Assembly (NCBI GenBank): GCA_947461795.1
Contig: CANHMG010000008.1
Coordinates: forward strand, 1 to 46,508
DNA: 46,508 nt
Direction of reading: 5' to 3'
Origin: Flavobacteriaceae bacterium
GTDB lineage: Bacteria; Bacteroidota; Bacteroidia; Flavobacteriales; Flavobacteriaceae
The notes below the pieces were generated by a model. The model made no database searches. It was not told where the DNA came from and worked only from the letters and a program-made list of their open reading frames with translations. Shown here in pieces: positions 29,031 through 37,842 of the stretch; the stretch's first letter is position 1, and every line of letters starts with the position of its first letter. A program made the translations under genes and the position numbers.

Positions 29031-29963
29031 TTATTTTTCAATGCTTGTTAAATAGTCATTTACAATTTTAGAACACTTAAGCGCGCCTACATTATTAAGA
29101 TGGTCCGCATCATAGAAATCTTCCTCGGAGAAACGAGTATCGTCAAATAGATTGAGATAAAACACGTCGTTTGGATTCTTAGTTTGAAACTCGGAACAAG
29201 TCGCTTTAATTTTGCTTAATTTATTTTGATTCAAGTAGCTTTCAAATATTTTTGTTTGTGGCATTGAAACAATGAGAACTTGTATCTTTCTTTCTTTACA
29301 TCTATTAATAATGCTATTGATTCTGCTTTTATTTAATTCAAAATCCATTAAACCATCTTCTTGAACGACAGCTCTTATTTTCGCTATTTGAATCGCTGGA
29401 ATTCTATCTTCTTTTTTATAATTAGTTCCCCAACCCAAAGAATCACAATCGACAATAGTGCCTTTTTTAATATATCTTTTTATCAAATCTCTTGATTTAT
29501 AGAAGCTTTGAGTTAGGGCCAAACTATAATTTCTAGGGTCTAGATTTGAAATTAATGGGATTTCTAAATGCATGAATCTTTTGTAAAAAAATTTTCTCCA
29601 ACCGTCATCCCCTGAATTATCTATTTGGCTCAGATTAGTATATTCAATACAAAAAACAACTTGCTTTAATTTTGGAAGTTTATTAAGGTATTTTTCAAAT
29701 AATAAATTGTCAAAATAAATAGTTTGACTTACGTTAGAGAGGTTAAATGCTTTTTTAGAAAAAAATTTTGGGTTTAACCCATACAAACAATGGGAATCTC
29801 CAAACAAAAGCGTTTCTGTTTCGTTGGATTTATTGTTAATTTGTTGATTTTTAACACTATAATTATTTGGGATAAATCTGTAGAAAACTTCTAATCCAAT
29901 AAACATTAAAGTGAATGGAATGCAAAATAAAATAAATTTTAGTATGAATTTTCTCATTACCAC
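29031..29963 (-). CDS. Membrane-anchored SGNH/GDSL-like protein
   Basis: 310 aa; N-terminal TM; block-I-like 'LLFGDSHCLYGLNP' and block-V-like 'FYDADHLNNVGALK'. Confidence 0.55.
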   Translation of the reverse strand: MVMRKFILKFILFCIPFTLMFIGLEVFYRFIPNNYSVKNQQINNKSNETETLLFGDSHCLYGLNPKFFSKKAFNLSNVSQTIYFDNLLFEKYLNKLPKLKQVVFCIEYTNLSQIDNSGDDGWRKFFYKRFMHLEIPLISNLDPRNYSLALTQSFYKSRDLIKRYIKKGTIVDCDSLGWGTNYKKEDRIPAIQIAKIRAVVQEDGLMDFELNKSRINSIINRCKERKIQVLIVSMPQTKIFESYLNQNKLSKIKATCSEFQTKNPNDVFYLNLFDDTRFSEEDFYDADHLNNVGALKCSKIVNDYLTSIEK

Positions 29964-29990
29964 ATGAATGAATAGTGTTTGATAAGGTTA

Positions 29991-30020
29991 AAAAAAACCT
30001 CAATCTATTTCTGGATGAGG
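29991..30020 (-). terminator. Probable terminator after the OmpH-family gene
   Basis: Minus strand: CCTCA...TGAGG followed by TTTTTTTT; short 5-bp stem. Confidence 0.5.
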
Positions 30021-30054
30021 CTTAAATTTATTTAATATTTGATGATTTTGTAAA

Positions 30055-30606
30055 TTATTTTTTTACTTCTTTTTTATCTTCTGACTTATACTTATCATTT
30101 AATAATTTGATGATTTCTTTTGTAATATCATATTTGTCTTCAGCGTATAAAACAGTAGCCGCCTCACCTGTTCCGTAGATATAGGAGTATCCTTTTTGTT
30201 TTCCGTAATCTTTAATGAATTTTTTTACTTTTTTTACTAGAGTGTCCATTTCAACGCCGCTTTCTTCTCTAATTTGCTGAACCATTGCTTGTTGGGCATA
30301 AGTCAATTCCTGTTCTTTCTTTTGCAAACGAGAACCATTTTCTTGGGCCCATGCTTGTCCCTTTGCTTGTGCATTTTTCTGAAAACTCGAAGCTTCTAAT
30401 TTAAATTTAGCCACTTCAGCCTCTAACTCTTTTCCCATTTCTTCCGACTTGGATTTGTATTTTGATTCAATATCCTTTGATTCCGTATACTCTTCTAACA
30501 ATTTTGAAGTGTCTACATAAGCGGTTTTCATTTCTTTAACCGAAGTAGTTTTATTACAGGAAAAAAGTGTAAAAGCAAGAGTAATAATTAGAAGTGTTTT
30601 TTTCAT
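30055..30606 (-). CDS. OmpH/Skp-family periplasmic chaperone, lipoprotein form
   Basis: 183 aa; 'TAYVDTSKLLEEYTESKDIESKYKSKSEEMGKELE...' coiled coil, then 'GYSYIYGTGEAATVLYAEDKYDITKEIIKLLN'. Confidence 0.85.
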   Translation of the reverse strand: MKKTLLIITLAFTLFSCNKTTSVKEMKTAYVDTSKLLEEYTESKDIESKYKSKSEEMGKELEAEVAKFKLEASSFQKNAQAKGQAWAQENGSRLQKKEQELTYAQQAMVQQIREESGVEMDTLVKKVKKFIKDYGKQKGYSYIYGTGEAATVLYAEDKYDITKEIIKLLNDKYKSEDKKEVKK

Positions 30607-30642
30607 TTTTATTTTATATTAAGAATTCAAATGTATTAAAAT

Positions 30643-31491
30643 TTAGTTGTTTTTGATAACATAAATATGTGAAGAATATTCTTTGTTTTTTGTTGCTTTC
30701 CAATTGGATTTTAAACCAATAAAAAAAGCTTTTATAAAATTCATATATCCGTTTTTGTATTTTTCTGAGAGTAGTGCCACGTAAAAAGAATCGAAATACA
30801 TCGGAATTATTTTTACTAATTGTAGTTTTTCTCTTTCAAAAAGATGCTGAATTGATTTCTTAGAAAAGTGCCATAAATGTCTTGGTACATCATAAGCTGC
30901 CCAAAAAACACCATAATGTTTCGCGTCGTAAGAATTGAAATTAGGAACAGCGATTAGTATTGTTCCATTAGTTTTTAATAATCGTTTAAGTTCTTTAATT
31001 TGAGAATTTACATCGGGTACGTGTTCTAAAACATGCCACATAGTAATCACGTCAATAGAATGATCTTCTAAACTTCTTGTGCTTTCAATGTATGAAACGT
31101 TTTTGGTTTTAGCTATTTGTTTGGCTTTGTCACTAGGTTCAACACCAATTGTTTGCCATCCGTTTTGATTAGCAATTATAAGAAAATCTCCTGTTCCTGC
31201 ACCAATATCTAATAAAACGCCTTTTGTTTTTTGAAGTTCGTTGATTAATTTGAGTTTACTTTTTAGAGCACTATTTTTAACAACTTGATAGGCTTTTTCG
31301 AACAAGGATCTTTTACTGTCTGTATGAGAAATGTAATCGTCACTCTCATAATAAGAAGCTAAATCCGTTTCTTTTGGTTGTGGATAAGTAAAGACCAAAT
31401 CGATTGTGTCGTCTTTATATAATTGGAATTCCTCTTTGGAAATAGAATGATCTTTTAGAGTAAGATAATGTTGGTAATTCGAAATGTCCAT
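30643..31491 (-). CDS. Class I SAM-dependent methyltransferase
   Basis: 'LLDIGAGTGDFLIIANQNGWQTIGVEPS', 'DVITMWHVLEHVPD', 'LLKTNGTILIAVPN'. Confidence 0.9.
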   Translation of the reverse strand: MDISNYQHYLTLKDHSISKEEFQLYKDDTIDLVFTYPQPKETDLASYYESDDYISHTDSKRSLFEKAYQVVKNSALKSKLKLINELQKTKGVLLDIGAGTGDFLIIANQNGWQTIGVEPSDKAKQIAKTKNVSYIESTRSLEDHSIDVITMWHVLEHVPDVNSQIKELKRLLKTNGTILIAVPNFNSYDAKHYGVFWAAYDVPRHLWHFSKKSIQHLFEREKLQLVKIIPMYFDSFYVALLSEKYKNGYMNFIKAFFIGLKSNWKATKNKEYSSHIYVIKNN

Positions 31492-32009
31492 TATTGATTG
31501 TAGTATTCGTCTTTTAATTTTTTTAAATAATTCACAACGGTATTTTGATAAAGAGATTCATTTGCTAAGCAATCTTCATTGTTTAGATTAATTACTGAAA
31601 AAGCAATAAATTGACGTTGCTCTTCAATTTGATCGTTTTTAGGCTGTAAATTTATTACAGCATAATTAGAACTATTGAAATATTTTTCAAATTCTGCATT
31701 GTCATAAAGAATTAATTTGAATTTGTTTTTATCAATAGTTATCCAATATTCATTTGTGTAATAATTTTCTGTTTTAAACTTTATGGATAGGAATTTTTCA
31801 ATAGTTAAATTCTTAGTGTTGTTTTCAAATAGAAAAGCATTTATACTTTCGTGGCCTAATATTTCTTTACCATTTGGCACTAAAATATAATCAGAAATTT
31901 GAATTGTTTGTCTAGAACTATAACAACTTATTAAAACAAATAGTAAGAACACAATGGAATATTTCCCTTTGTTTTCAAGTGATTTGATATATCGTTCCAC
32001 GTGAAACAT
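31491..32009 (-). CDS. Hypothetical small lipoprotein
   Basis: 172 aa; 'KGKYSIVFLLFVLISCYSSRQ'. Begins directly after the mnmG stop; stop codon overlaps the methyltransferase ATG (TAATG). Confidence 0.7.
   Translation of the reverse strand: MFHVERYIKSLENKGKYSIVFLLFVLISCYSSRQTIQISDYILVPNGKEILGHESINAFLFENNTKNLTIEKFLSIKFKTENYYTNEYWITIDKNKFKLILYDNAEFEKYFNSSNYAVINLQPKNDQIEEQRQFIAFSVINLNNEDCLANESLYQNTVVNYLKKLKDEYYNQ
31993..32008. promoter_or_regulatory. parS-like ParB-binding site
   Basis: CGTTCCACGTGAAACA, 15 of 16 to TGTTNCACGTGAAACA (N counted as a match); in the first codons (MFHVER) of the lipoprotein ORF. Confidence 0.7.
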
Positions 32010-33881
32010 TTATCTTCCCATATAAATTAACAGCACAGAAATGTCACTTGGAGAAACACCGCTAATACGCGAAGCTTGAGAAATAGTAACAGGACGTATC
32101 GTTGTTAGTTTTTGTTTGGCTTCTATTGACATTGATTTAATTTTATAATAATCAAAAAATTCTGGAATTTTTACATCTTCTAATCGAGTTAGTTTATTGG
32201 CGTTGTTCCTTTCTTTTTCAATATAGCCCGAATATTTTACTTGAATTTCAGCTTGTTCTAATATCTCTTGATCTAAAGGAGTTTCTTCTAGATAAGTAAT
32301 TACTTTATCGAATTTCAATACATCTTCTAATCCAATTTGAGGTCTTGAAAATATTTTAAACATTTTATCCGATTGAGTCACTAAAGCCGTTTCTTTTGAT
32401 TCTAAAATAGGATTTACTTCCGCAACACTTACGCTGGTTTCTTTAAAAAAAGAAACCAATTTTTCAGATTCTTCGAATTTATATTCCATTCTTTTTAAAC
32501 GTTCTTCTGAAGCTAATCCAATAGCGTTTGATTTTGGCGTAAGTCGATAATCAGCATTGTCTTGTCTTAATAAAGTTCTAAACTCAGCTCTTGATGTAAA
32601 CATTCGATAAGGTTCTTCAGTACCTTTTGTGATTAAATCATCGATTAATACTCCTATATAAGCCTCATCTCTTTTTAAAATGAGAGGTTCTTCTTCTTTT
32701 ACTTTTAATGCCGCGTTAATACCCGCCATTAATCCTTGAGAAGCAGCTTCTTCGTAACCAGTAGTCCCGTTGATTTGACCTGCAAAATACAATCCTTCAA
32801 CCAATTTAGTTTCTAAAGTATGTTTTAATTGAGTTGGGGGGAAATAATCGTATTCAATAGCATACCCAGGTCTGAAAAATTTTACTTTTTCAAATCCAAC
32901 AACAGAACGTAATGCTTTAAATTGTATTTCTTCTGGTAAGGAAGTTGAAAAACCATTTACATATACTTCAACTGTATTCCATCCTTCAGGTTCAACAAAC
33001 AATTGATGTCTTTCTTTATCCGCAAAACGATTGATTTTATCTTCAATTGACGGACAATATCTCGGCCCGATACTTTTAATTCTCCCATTAAACATTGGTG
33101 AACGATCAAACCCTTCCCGCAAGATATCATGAACATCCAAAGAAGTATACGTCATGTGACAAGATTTCTGAATTGTTAATGGTTTTGTGAGATTTGAATA
33201 AGAGAATTTATCCGGTTTTTCATCACCTTTTTCCTCATTCATTTTAGAGAAATCCAAAGAACGTCCATCTACCCTTGGAGGTGTTCCGGTTTTCATCCTA
33301 CCTGATTCAAAACCTACATTTACTAAATCTTCTGTAATTCCATAGGCTGCACTTTCACCTGCTCTACCTCCGCCAAACTGCTTATCTCCAATATGAATCA
33401 AACCGTTTAAAAAAGTTCCGTTAGTTAAGACAACCGTTTTTGCTTTTATTTCAATTCCTAAAGAAGTTCTGATGCCGATAATTTGGTTATTCTTTATCAA
33501 CAATCCTTTAACCATCTCTTGATAAAAATCAAGATTCGGGGTTTGTTCCAACATCAATCTCCATTCTTCAGCAAAACGCATTCGATCGCTTTGAACACGT
33601 GGCGACCACATTGCAGGTCCTTTCGATTTGTTTAGCATTTTAAACTGTATTGCGGTATTGTCTGACACAATTCCAGAATAACCGCCCAACGCATCTATCT
33701 CCCGCACAATTTGCCCTTTCGCAATTCCGCCCATTGCTGGATTACAAGACATTTGAGCAATATTTTGTAAACTCATAGTAACCAACAATGTTTTACAGCA
33801 CATATTAGCGGCAGCGGCGGCGGCTTCAGAACCAGCATGCCCAGCACCAACTACTATTACATCGTATTTATCTTGAAACAT
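32010..33881 (-). CDS. mnmG: tRNA uridine-5-carboxymethylaminomethyl modification enzyme MnmG (GidA)
   Basis: 623 aa; 'YDVIVVGAGHAGSEAAAAAANM', 'MSCNPAMGGIAKGQIVREIDALGG', 'GTPPRVDGRSLDFSKM', 'YCPSIEDKINRFADKERHQLFVEPEG'. Confidence 0.97.
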   Translation of the reverse strand: MFQDKYDVIVVGAGHAGSEAAAAAANMCCKTLLVTMSLQNIAQMSCNPAMGGIAKGQIVREIDALGGYSGIVSDNTAIQFKMLNKSKGPAMWSPRVQSDRMRFAEEWRLMLEQTPNLDFYQEMVKGLLIKNNQIIGIRTSLGIEIKAKTVVLTNGTFLNGLIHIGDKQFGGGRAGESAAYGITEDLVNVGFESGRMKTGTPPRVDGRSLDFSKMNEEKGDEKPDKFSYSNLTKPLTIQKSCHMTYTSLDVHDILREGFDRSPMFNGRIKSIGPRYCPSIEDKINRFADKERHQLFVEPEGWNTVEVYVNGFSTSLPEEIQFKALRSVVGFEKVKFFRPGYAIEYDYFPPTQLKHTLETKLVEGLYFAGQINGTTGYEEAASQGLMAGINAALKVKEEEPLILKRDEAYIGVLIDDLITKGTEEPYRMFTSRAEFRTLLRQDNADYRLTPKSNAIGLASEERLKRMEYKFEESEKLVSFFKETSVSVAEVNPILESKETALVTQSDKMFKIFSRPQIGLEDVLKFDKVITYLEETPLDQEILEQAEIQVKYSGYIEKERNNANKLTRLEDVKIPEFFDYYKIKSMSIEAKQKLTTIRPVTISQASRISGVSPSDISVLLIYMGR

Positions 33882-34330
33882 TATGGTTTTGAATTATTAT
33901 TCGCATTTGTTTGTTGTTCCACGTGAAACAATTTAATTTTCTCGTCTTCTTTTAGACGCATTTCTTTTTTGTCCTCAACAGACTTGTCTTTATATCCACA
34001 ATAATGAAGCAGGCCATGAACCATCACTCTTAATAATTCCTCTTCAAAAGAGACTTTAAATTCCAGAGCGTTTTCTTGAACTCTTTGAATCGATATAAAA
34101 ATATCTCCATGTAGTTCGTTTCCTACAGAATAGTCAAAGCTAATGATGTCAGTTAGTGTGTCGTGATTTAGATATTGTTGATTAATTTCAATTAGAAAAT
34201 CATCATCGCAAAAGATGTAATTGATATCTCCTCCCTTTTTATTTTCAGAGAGAATAACTCTTGAAAGCCAATTAGAATAATCTGCTTTCTTATTCAGTTT
34301 AAACTTTGTTTCGTAATTAAAACTAATCAT
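33881..34330 (-). CDS. ybeY: Endoribonuclease YbeY
   Basis: 149 aa; 'YLNHDTLTDIISFDYS', 'LRVMVHGLLHYCGYKD' (HGxLHxxGYDH-like). Confidence 0.9.
   Translation of the reverse strand: MISFNYETKFKLNKKADYSNWLSRVILSENKKGGDINYIFCDDDFLIEINQQYLNHDTLTDIISFDYSVGNELHGDIFISIQRVQENALEFKVSFEEELLRVMVHGLLHYCGYKDKSVEDKKEMRLKEDEKIKLFHVEQQTNANNNSKP
33915..33930. promoter_or_regulatory. parS-like ParB-binding site
   Basis: TGTTCCACGTGAAACA, a full match to TGTTNCACGTGAAACA; inside ybeY codons for LFHVEQ. Confidence 0.8.
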
Positions 34331-37300
34331 CTTTTTTAAAATATTCTTGCACTTTCTGATTGAAATTAGATCGTAAAGGTAAACTTTGTCTATTCAATAT
34401 TTCTACACTATTAAGATATTGTTGTACTGAAGAAGGTAATGCATTAGTCGTGCTATTAAAAGTTTTCTTATTCGTTTCGGATTGACGCTTTTTATCTTCC
34501 CCTTGCTCCTGAACTGCCTTTTGAAGTTTCAATAATTCATACTTCAAATTTAAAGTCTTCTGCAATGTTTCGTTATTAAAGCCTTTATTTAATAATTGCT
34601 TTTCTATCTGTTTCATTTGCTCCAAAGCATTTTGTCCGTTTCCTCCCATTCCCTTTTTATCTAACTCGTTTTGCAAAGCATCTCTTAATTGTTTTTGCTC
34701 TTTGTATATTTCCATAATATTCCTAGCATCTCCTTCACCATCTTCGCCGTTTTCACCATCTTGTCCCTCACCTTCACCGCTTTTTCCATCCTTACCAGAC
34801 TTTCCTTTATCTCCTTGACCAGGTTTATTACCCTCTCCAGGTTTGCTACCCTCACCGGGTTTCTTTCCCTCACCGGGTTTTTTCCCTTCTCCCGGCTTCG
34901 GTCCTTTTTTCATACCTTCTTTCATCTTTTCACTTATCCCGTCTTGTTTCTTTATGATATCTGGAAGTTGCATGCCAGCTCCCTGACCTTTTCCTGGTTT
35001 TGGTTTACCCATTCCTGCGCCTGACAAAGACATTTGCATATTATTAAGCAAATCACTTAAGAAATCTGCTAGTTTATTTGCTGAAGAAACAGAATACTGC
35101 TGATGTGATAACCCTTTGGGTATTTGTGCTTCTACAAGACTTTCTAATGCTTTATCTATATTGTAATGAACATTTCCAATTTCTTTAGTAATATCTTCCG
35201 CTATTTTAGGGTTTCTTAATGACATCGCAAACAAACTGTCATCTACGTGTTTGAATTGTTGCTTTAAATCTTGTTGAATCTTAAGGTTTTTATTAAATGA
35301 TGGCGAACCTCTCTTTAAACCTCTAAATTGTCCCATTACCTCTTCTTGTGAAAATGAATAGGCTAAAAGATTGTCTAATATCTGGCGAAGCATTTTAACA
35401 TCTTCTTCCATTTGTTCCATTTCAGCGCCTTCCATGCTTTGCTCCATTTTCATAGACATTTCTTTCATTTTTTTTGAAGCGCTTTTTTGTTTTGGCTTGG
35501 CTTTATCTTTCTTTTCTTTTTGTAATTCTTCAGAAGCTTTCTTTAAATCTTCATCAATACTTTTCTCTTTTTCTGCATCATTAGGAATATCAATAGGAGC
35601 TTTTAATTCTTTGTTTTCCTTTTGAAGATCTTTTAAATCTTCTTGAATTTTATCAAACTCTTTATTAATTTCATTTTGTTTTTCCGTAGAATTTTCTTTC
35701 TCATTCTCGGCTAACTTGTCTTGCTTTTCTGCCAATTTATCTAATTTATCTGCAAGCTGTTCTGCTTTCTTTTCAACATAATATTTCTTAGTCAACTCAA
35801 CTAATTGCTCTAAATTCTTTGTTTGATTTTTACTGTTTTGCTTGAATTCATCCAGCTTCATCATCAATTCTTCATTCTTAATCTTATCGGTTAATTCTTT
35901 TAGTTCGTCCAAAAGTTTTTTATTCTTCTCTAAATCCTTGTCTGCTTTATCTAACCGTTTTTGTAACTCTTCTTTAAATTCATCCTTTTTATCAGTTTTG
36001 AATTTGTCCAAATTGTCTTTCATTTTCTCAGCAAATTCCTTCATCATATTGTCTTGTTGTTTTTGACGAATGATAAAATCATTAACTTTCTGTTGGTCTT
36101 TAAACTCTAAATTATCTTTCTCTTTATTCGATTTTTGGAGTTTCTCAATTTCGGAAATTTGCTTATCCTGGTTTTTTAAAGATTTCTCTAAACCATTGAT
36201 ATTACTGTTTTGCTGTTGTAAAACTTGATCTTCTTTCTCAACATCCGTAGCAATTCTATTAGAAAAAACAGAAGACTTGCTGCTTTTATAATTGTGAATC
36301 GCATCGTTGTCAAAAACTTCAAAATAATACTCATACGATACGCCTTGTTCAACGGGTAATGTACTTGGAAATGAGAAAACAAATTGATCGTACACCTCTT
36401 TCTTTATATTCAAGATAGCTTTCTTTGTGGTTTGTGGTTTGTCCTTTTCGTAATAAACCACATTCAATTTATACAATCCATAATCATCCGAAATCTGCCC
36501 AATTACATATTTTTTCTCTGTTCGTAAACTGTCTGGTGCATTGTCAACCGTGATTGTTGGAAACTGATCTTTGATAACAGAAATCTGATAATTCAGTTTT
36601 TCATAATTAGAAACTCTATCATTTGAAGTAATAATCTGATATTCTGTATTTTGAAAAATTGATTTAGATAAAGAAAAAAAGTTCTCATTCTTCATAAATG
36701 CAACACTTGATACTAAATCTGTCCAAACTACTTTTTGAGTAGCTTGTGTATTTATTTTCCATAAAACCTTAGTGCCTTCTGGAATTATTGCATTTCCAGA
36801 TCCTTTAATTAATTCCTGTTTTTTATTCAGATAAGACGGAAATATCAATTGCATTTCAAAATTAGCAATCGAAGGTACGGTAATCACTTTCAATTCATAT
36901 TCCTCAGAAGTCACGGTGTTTGCCTCAACATAAAAAGGAATTGAATTTACTGGTTTTGGAAATTTATATTGAAATTCTCCCGGCTTCACCGATTCCATAA
37001 AATAACTTTCGCCTTCAATAAAAATCATTACATTCTCTGGAATCACTTTTCCTTTCGTCTGAATTATTAAAGTGAAATCCTTGTTCTGCTCAGTCTGAAT
37101 TTGTTTGTTTACCACTACAAATTGAAACGGTGCTGGAGGAATAAATTGATTTTTAAAATGGACCACTCTATTCAAGCTTTGAGAAATCATATCGCTGTTT
37201 CCAGATATATAGAAAAAAGCAAAAAACATTAAGGGTAAAATCGCTAAAGGAAGAAATTTTTTATTGCTTTTAAAATTAATGGCATTACTAAACGGAATTG

Positions 37301-37709
37301 GCTGTAAGGAATTGGCTTTCTGATCAATTGAAGCAACGAGTAATTCTGATGGATTGGTGTTGGAAGACAATTGAAGAAAATTAGTCAACTTATCGCTTAC
37401 TTCCGCAAAATGATTTCCAATAATAGTTGAAGCTTCATTGTAATCTATTCCTTTCTGAATTTTAAATAACTTAAAAATCGGAAATAGGATGTAACGCAAC
37501 AATAAAAACAATTCTACTCCAACAAAAGCCCAAAATAAAACAGTTCTTCCTATTGGTTTTAACCAAAGAAAATATTCAATAAAAAGAATAAATAGGAAAT
37601 ACAACAATCCTAAACCAATAAAAAATAATATTCCACGAATCAATTCATTCGTATAATACTTCTTTATAAAAGCTTCTAATTTTTGATAAATAACTCCTGA
37701 AGAATCCAA
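34323..37709 (-). CDS. DUF4175-family membrane protein with long coiled coil and Gly/Lys/Glu-rich repeat
   Basis: 1128 aa; N-terminal TM segments, Lys/Glu coiled coil, 'KPGEGKKPGEGKKPGEGSKPGEGNKPGQG'. Confidence 0.82.
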   Translation of the reverse strand: MDSSGVIYQKLEAFIKKYYTNELIRGILFFIGLGLLYFLFILFIEYFLWLKPIGRTVLFWAFVGVELFLLLRYILFPIFKLFKIQKGIDYNEASTIIGNHFAEVSDKLTNFLQLSSNTNPSELLVASIDQKANSLQPIPFSNAINFKSNKKFLPLAILPLMFFAFFYISGNSDMISQSLNRVVHFKNQFIPPAPFQFVVVNKQIQTEQNKDFTLIIQTKGKVIPENVMIFIEGESYFMESVKPGEFQYKFPKPVNSIPFYVEANTVTSEEYELKVITVPSIANFEMQLIFPSYLNKKQELIKGSGNAIIPEGTKVLWKINTQATQKVVWTDLVSSVAFMKNENFFSLSKSIFQNTEYQIITSNDRVSNYEKLNYQISVIKDQFPTITVDNAPDSLRTEKKYVIGQISDDYGLYKLNVVYYEKDKPQTTKKAILNIKKEVYDQFVFSFPSTLPVEQGVSYEYYFEVFDNDAIHNYKSSKSSVFSNRIATDVEKEDQVLQQQNSNINGLEKSLKNQDKQISEIEKLQKSNKEKDNLEFKDQQKVNDFIIRQKQQDNMMKEFAEKMKDNLDKFKTDKKDEFKEELQKRLDKADKDLEKNKKLLDELKELTDKIKNEELMMKLDEFKQNSKNQTKNLEQLVELTKKYYVEKKAEQLADKLDKLAEKQDKLAENEKENSTEKQNEINKEFDKIQEDLKDLQKENKELKAPIDIPNDAEKEKSIDEDLKKASEELQKEKKDKAKPKQKSASKKMKEMSMKMEQSMEGAEMEQMEEDVKMLRQILDNLLAYSFSQEEVMGQFRGLKRGSPSFNKNLKIQQDLKQQFKHVDDSLFAMSLRNPKIAEDITKEIGNVHYNIDKALESLVEAQIPKGLSHQQYSVSSANKLADFLSDLLNNMQMSLSGAGMGKPKPGKGQGAGMQLPDIIKKQDGISEKMKEGMKKGPKPGEGKKPGEGKKPGEGSKPGEGNKPGQGDKGKSGKDGKSGEGEGQDGENGEDGEGDARNIMEIYKEQKQLRDALQNELDKKGMGGNGQNALEQMKQIEKQLLNKGFNNETLQKTLNLKYELLKLQKAVQEQGEDKKRQSETNKKTFNSTTNALPSSVQQYLNSVEILNRQSLPLRSNFNQKVQEYFKKDD
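34819..34890. repeat. 18-bp tandem repeat encoding KPGEG(K/S/N)
   Basis: Four consecutive 18-bp units (ccaggtttattaccctct / ccaggtttgctaccctca / ccgggtttctttccctca / ccgggttttttcccttct), then a degenerate fifth. Confidence 0.85.
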
Positions 37710-37842
37710 AGAAAAGTGTTTTATTTAATAACCGATAAAAGTACGATTTTATCTGAATTAGAAAACGTTAAAAAAAACGCAAACTTTTACAATTGGAAAT
37801 CGCAATAAGTTTTACTAATTTTAATTCAAATTCAAACTGATT

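Noticed and set aside
34689-36066. Plus-strand Ser/Phe-rich ORFs (62-111 aa)
   Set aside because: Antisense of the Lys/Glu-rich DUF4175 coiled coil, which naturally gives Phe/Ser/Leu-rich reverse frames.
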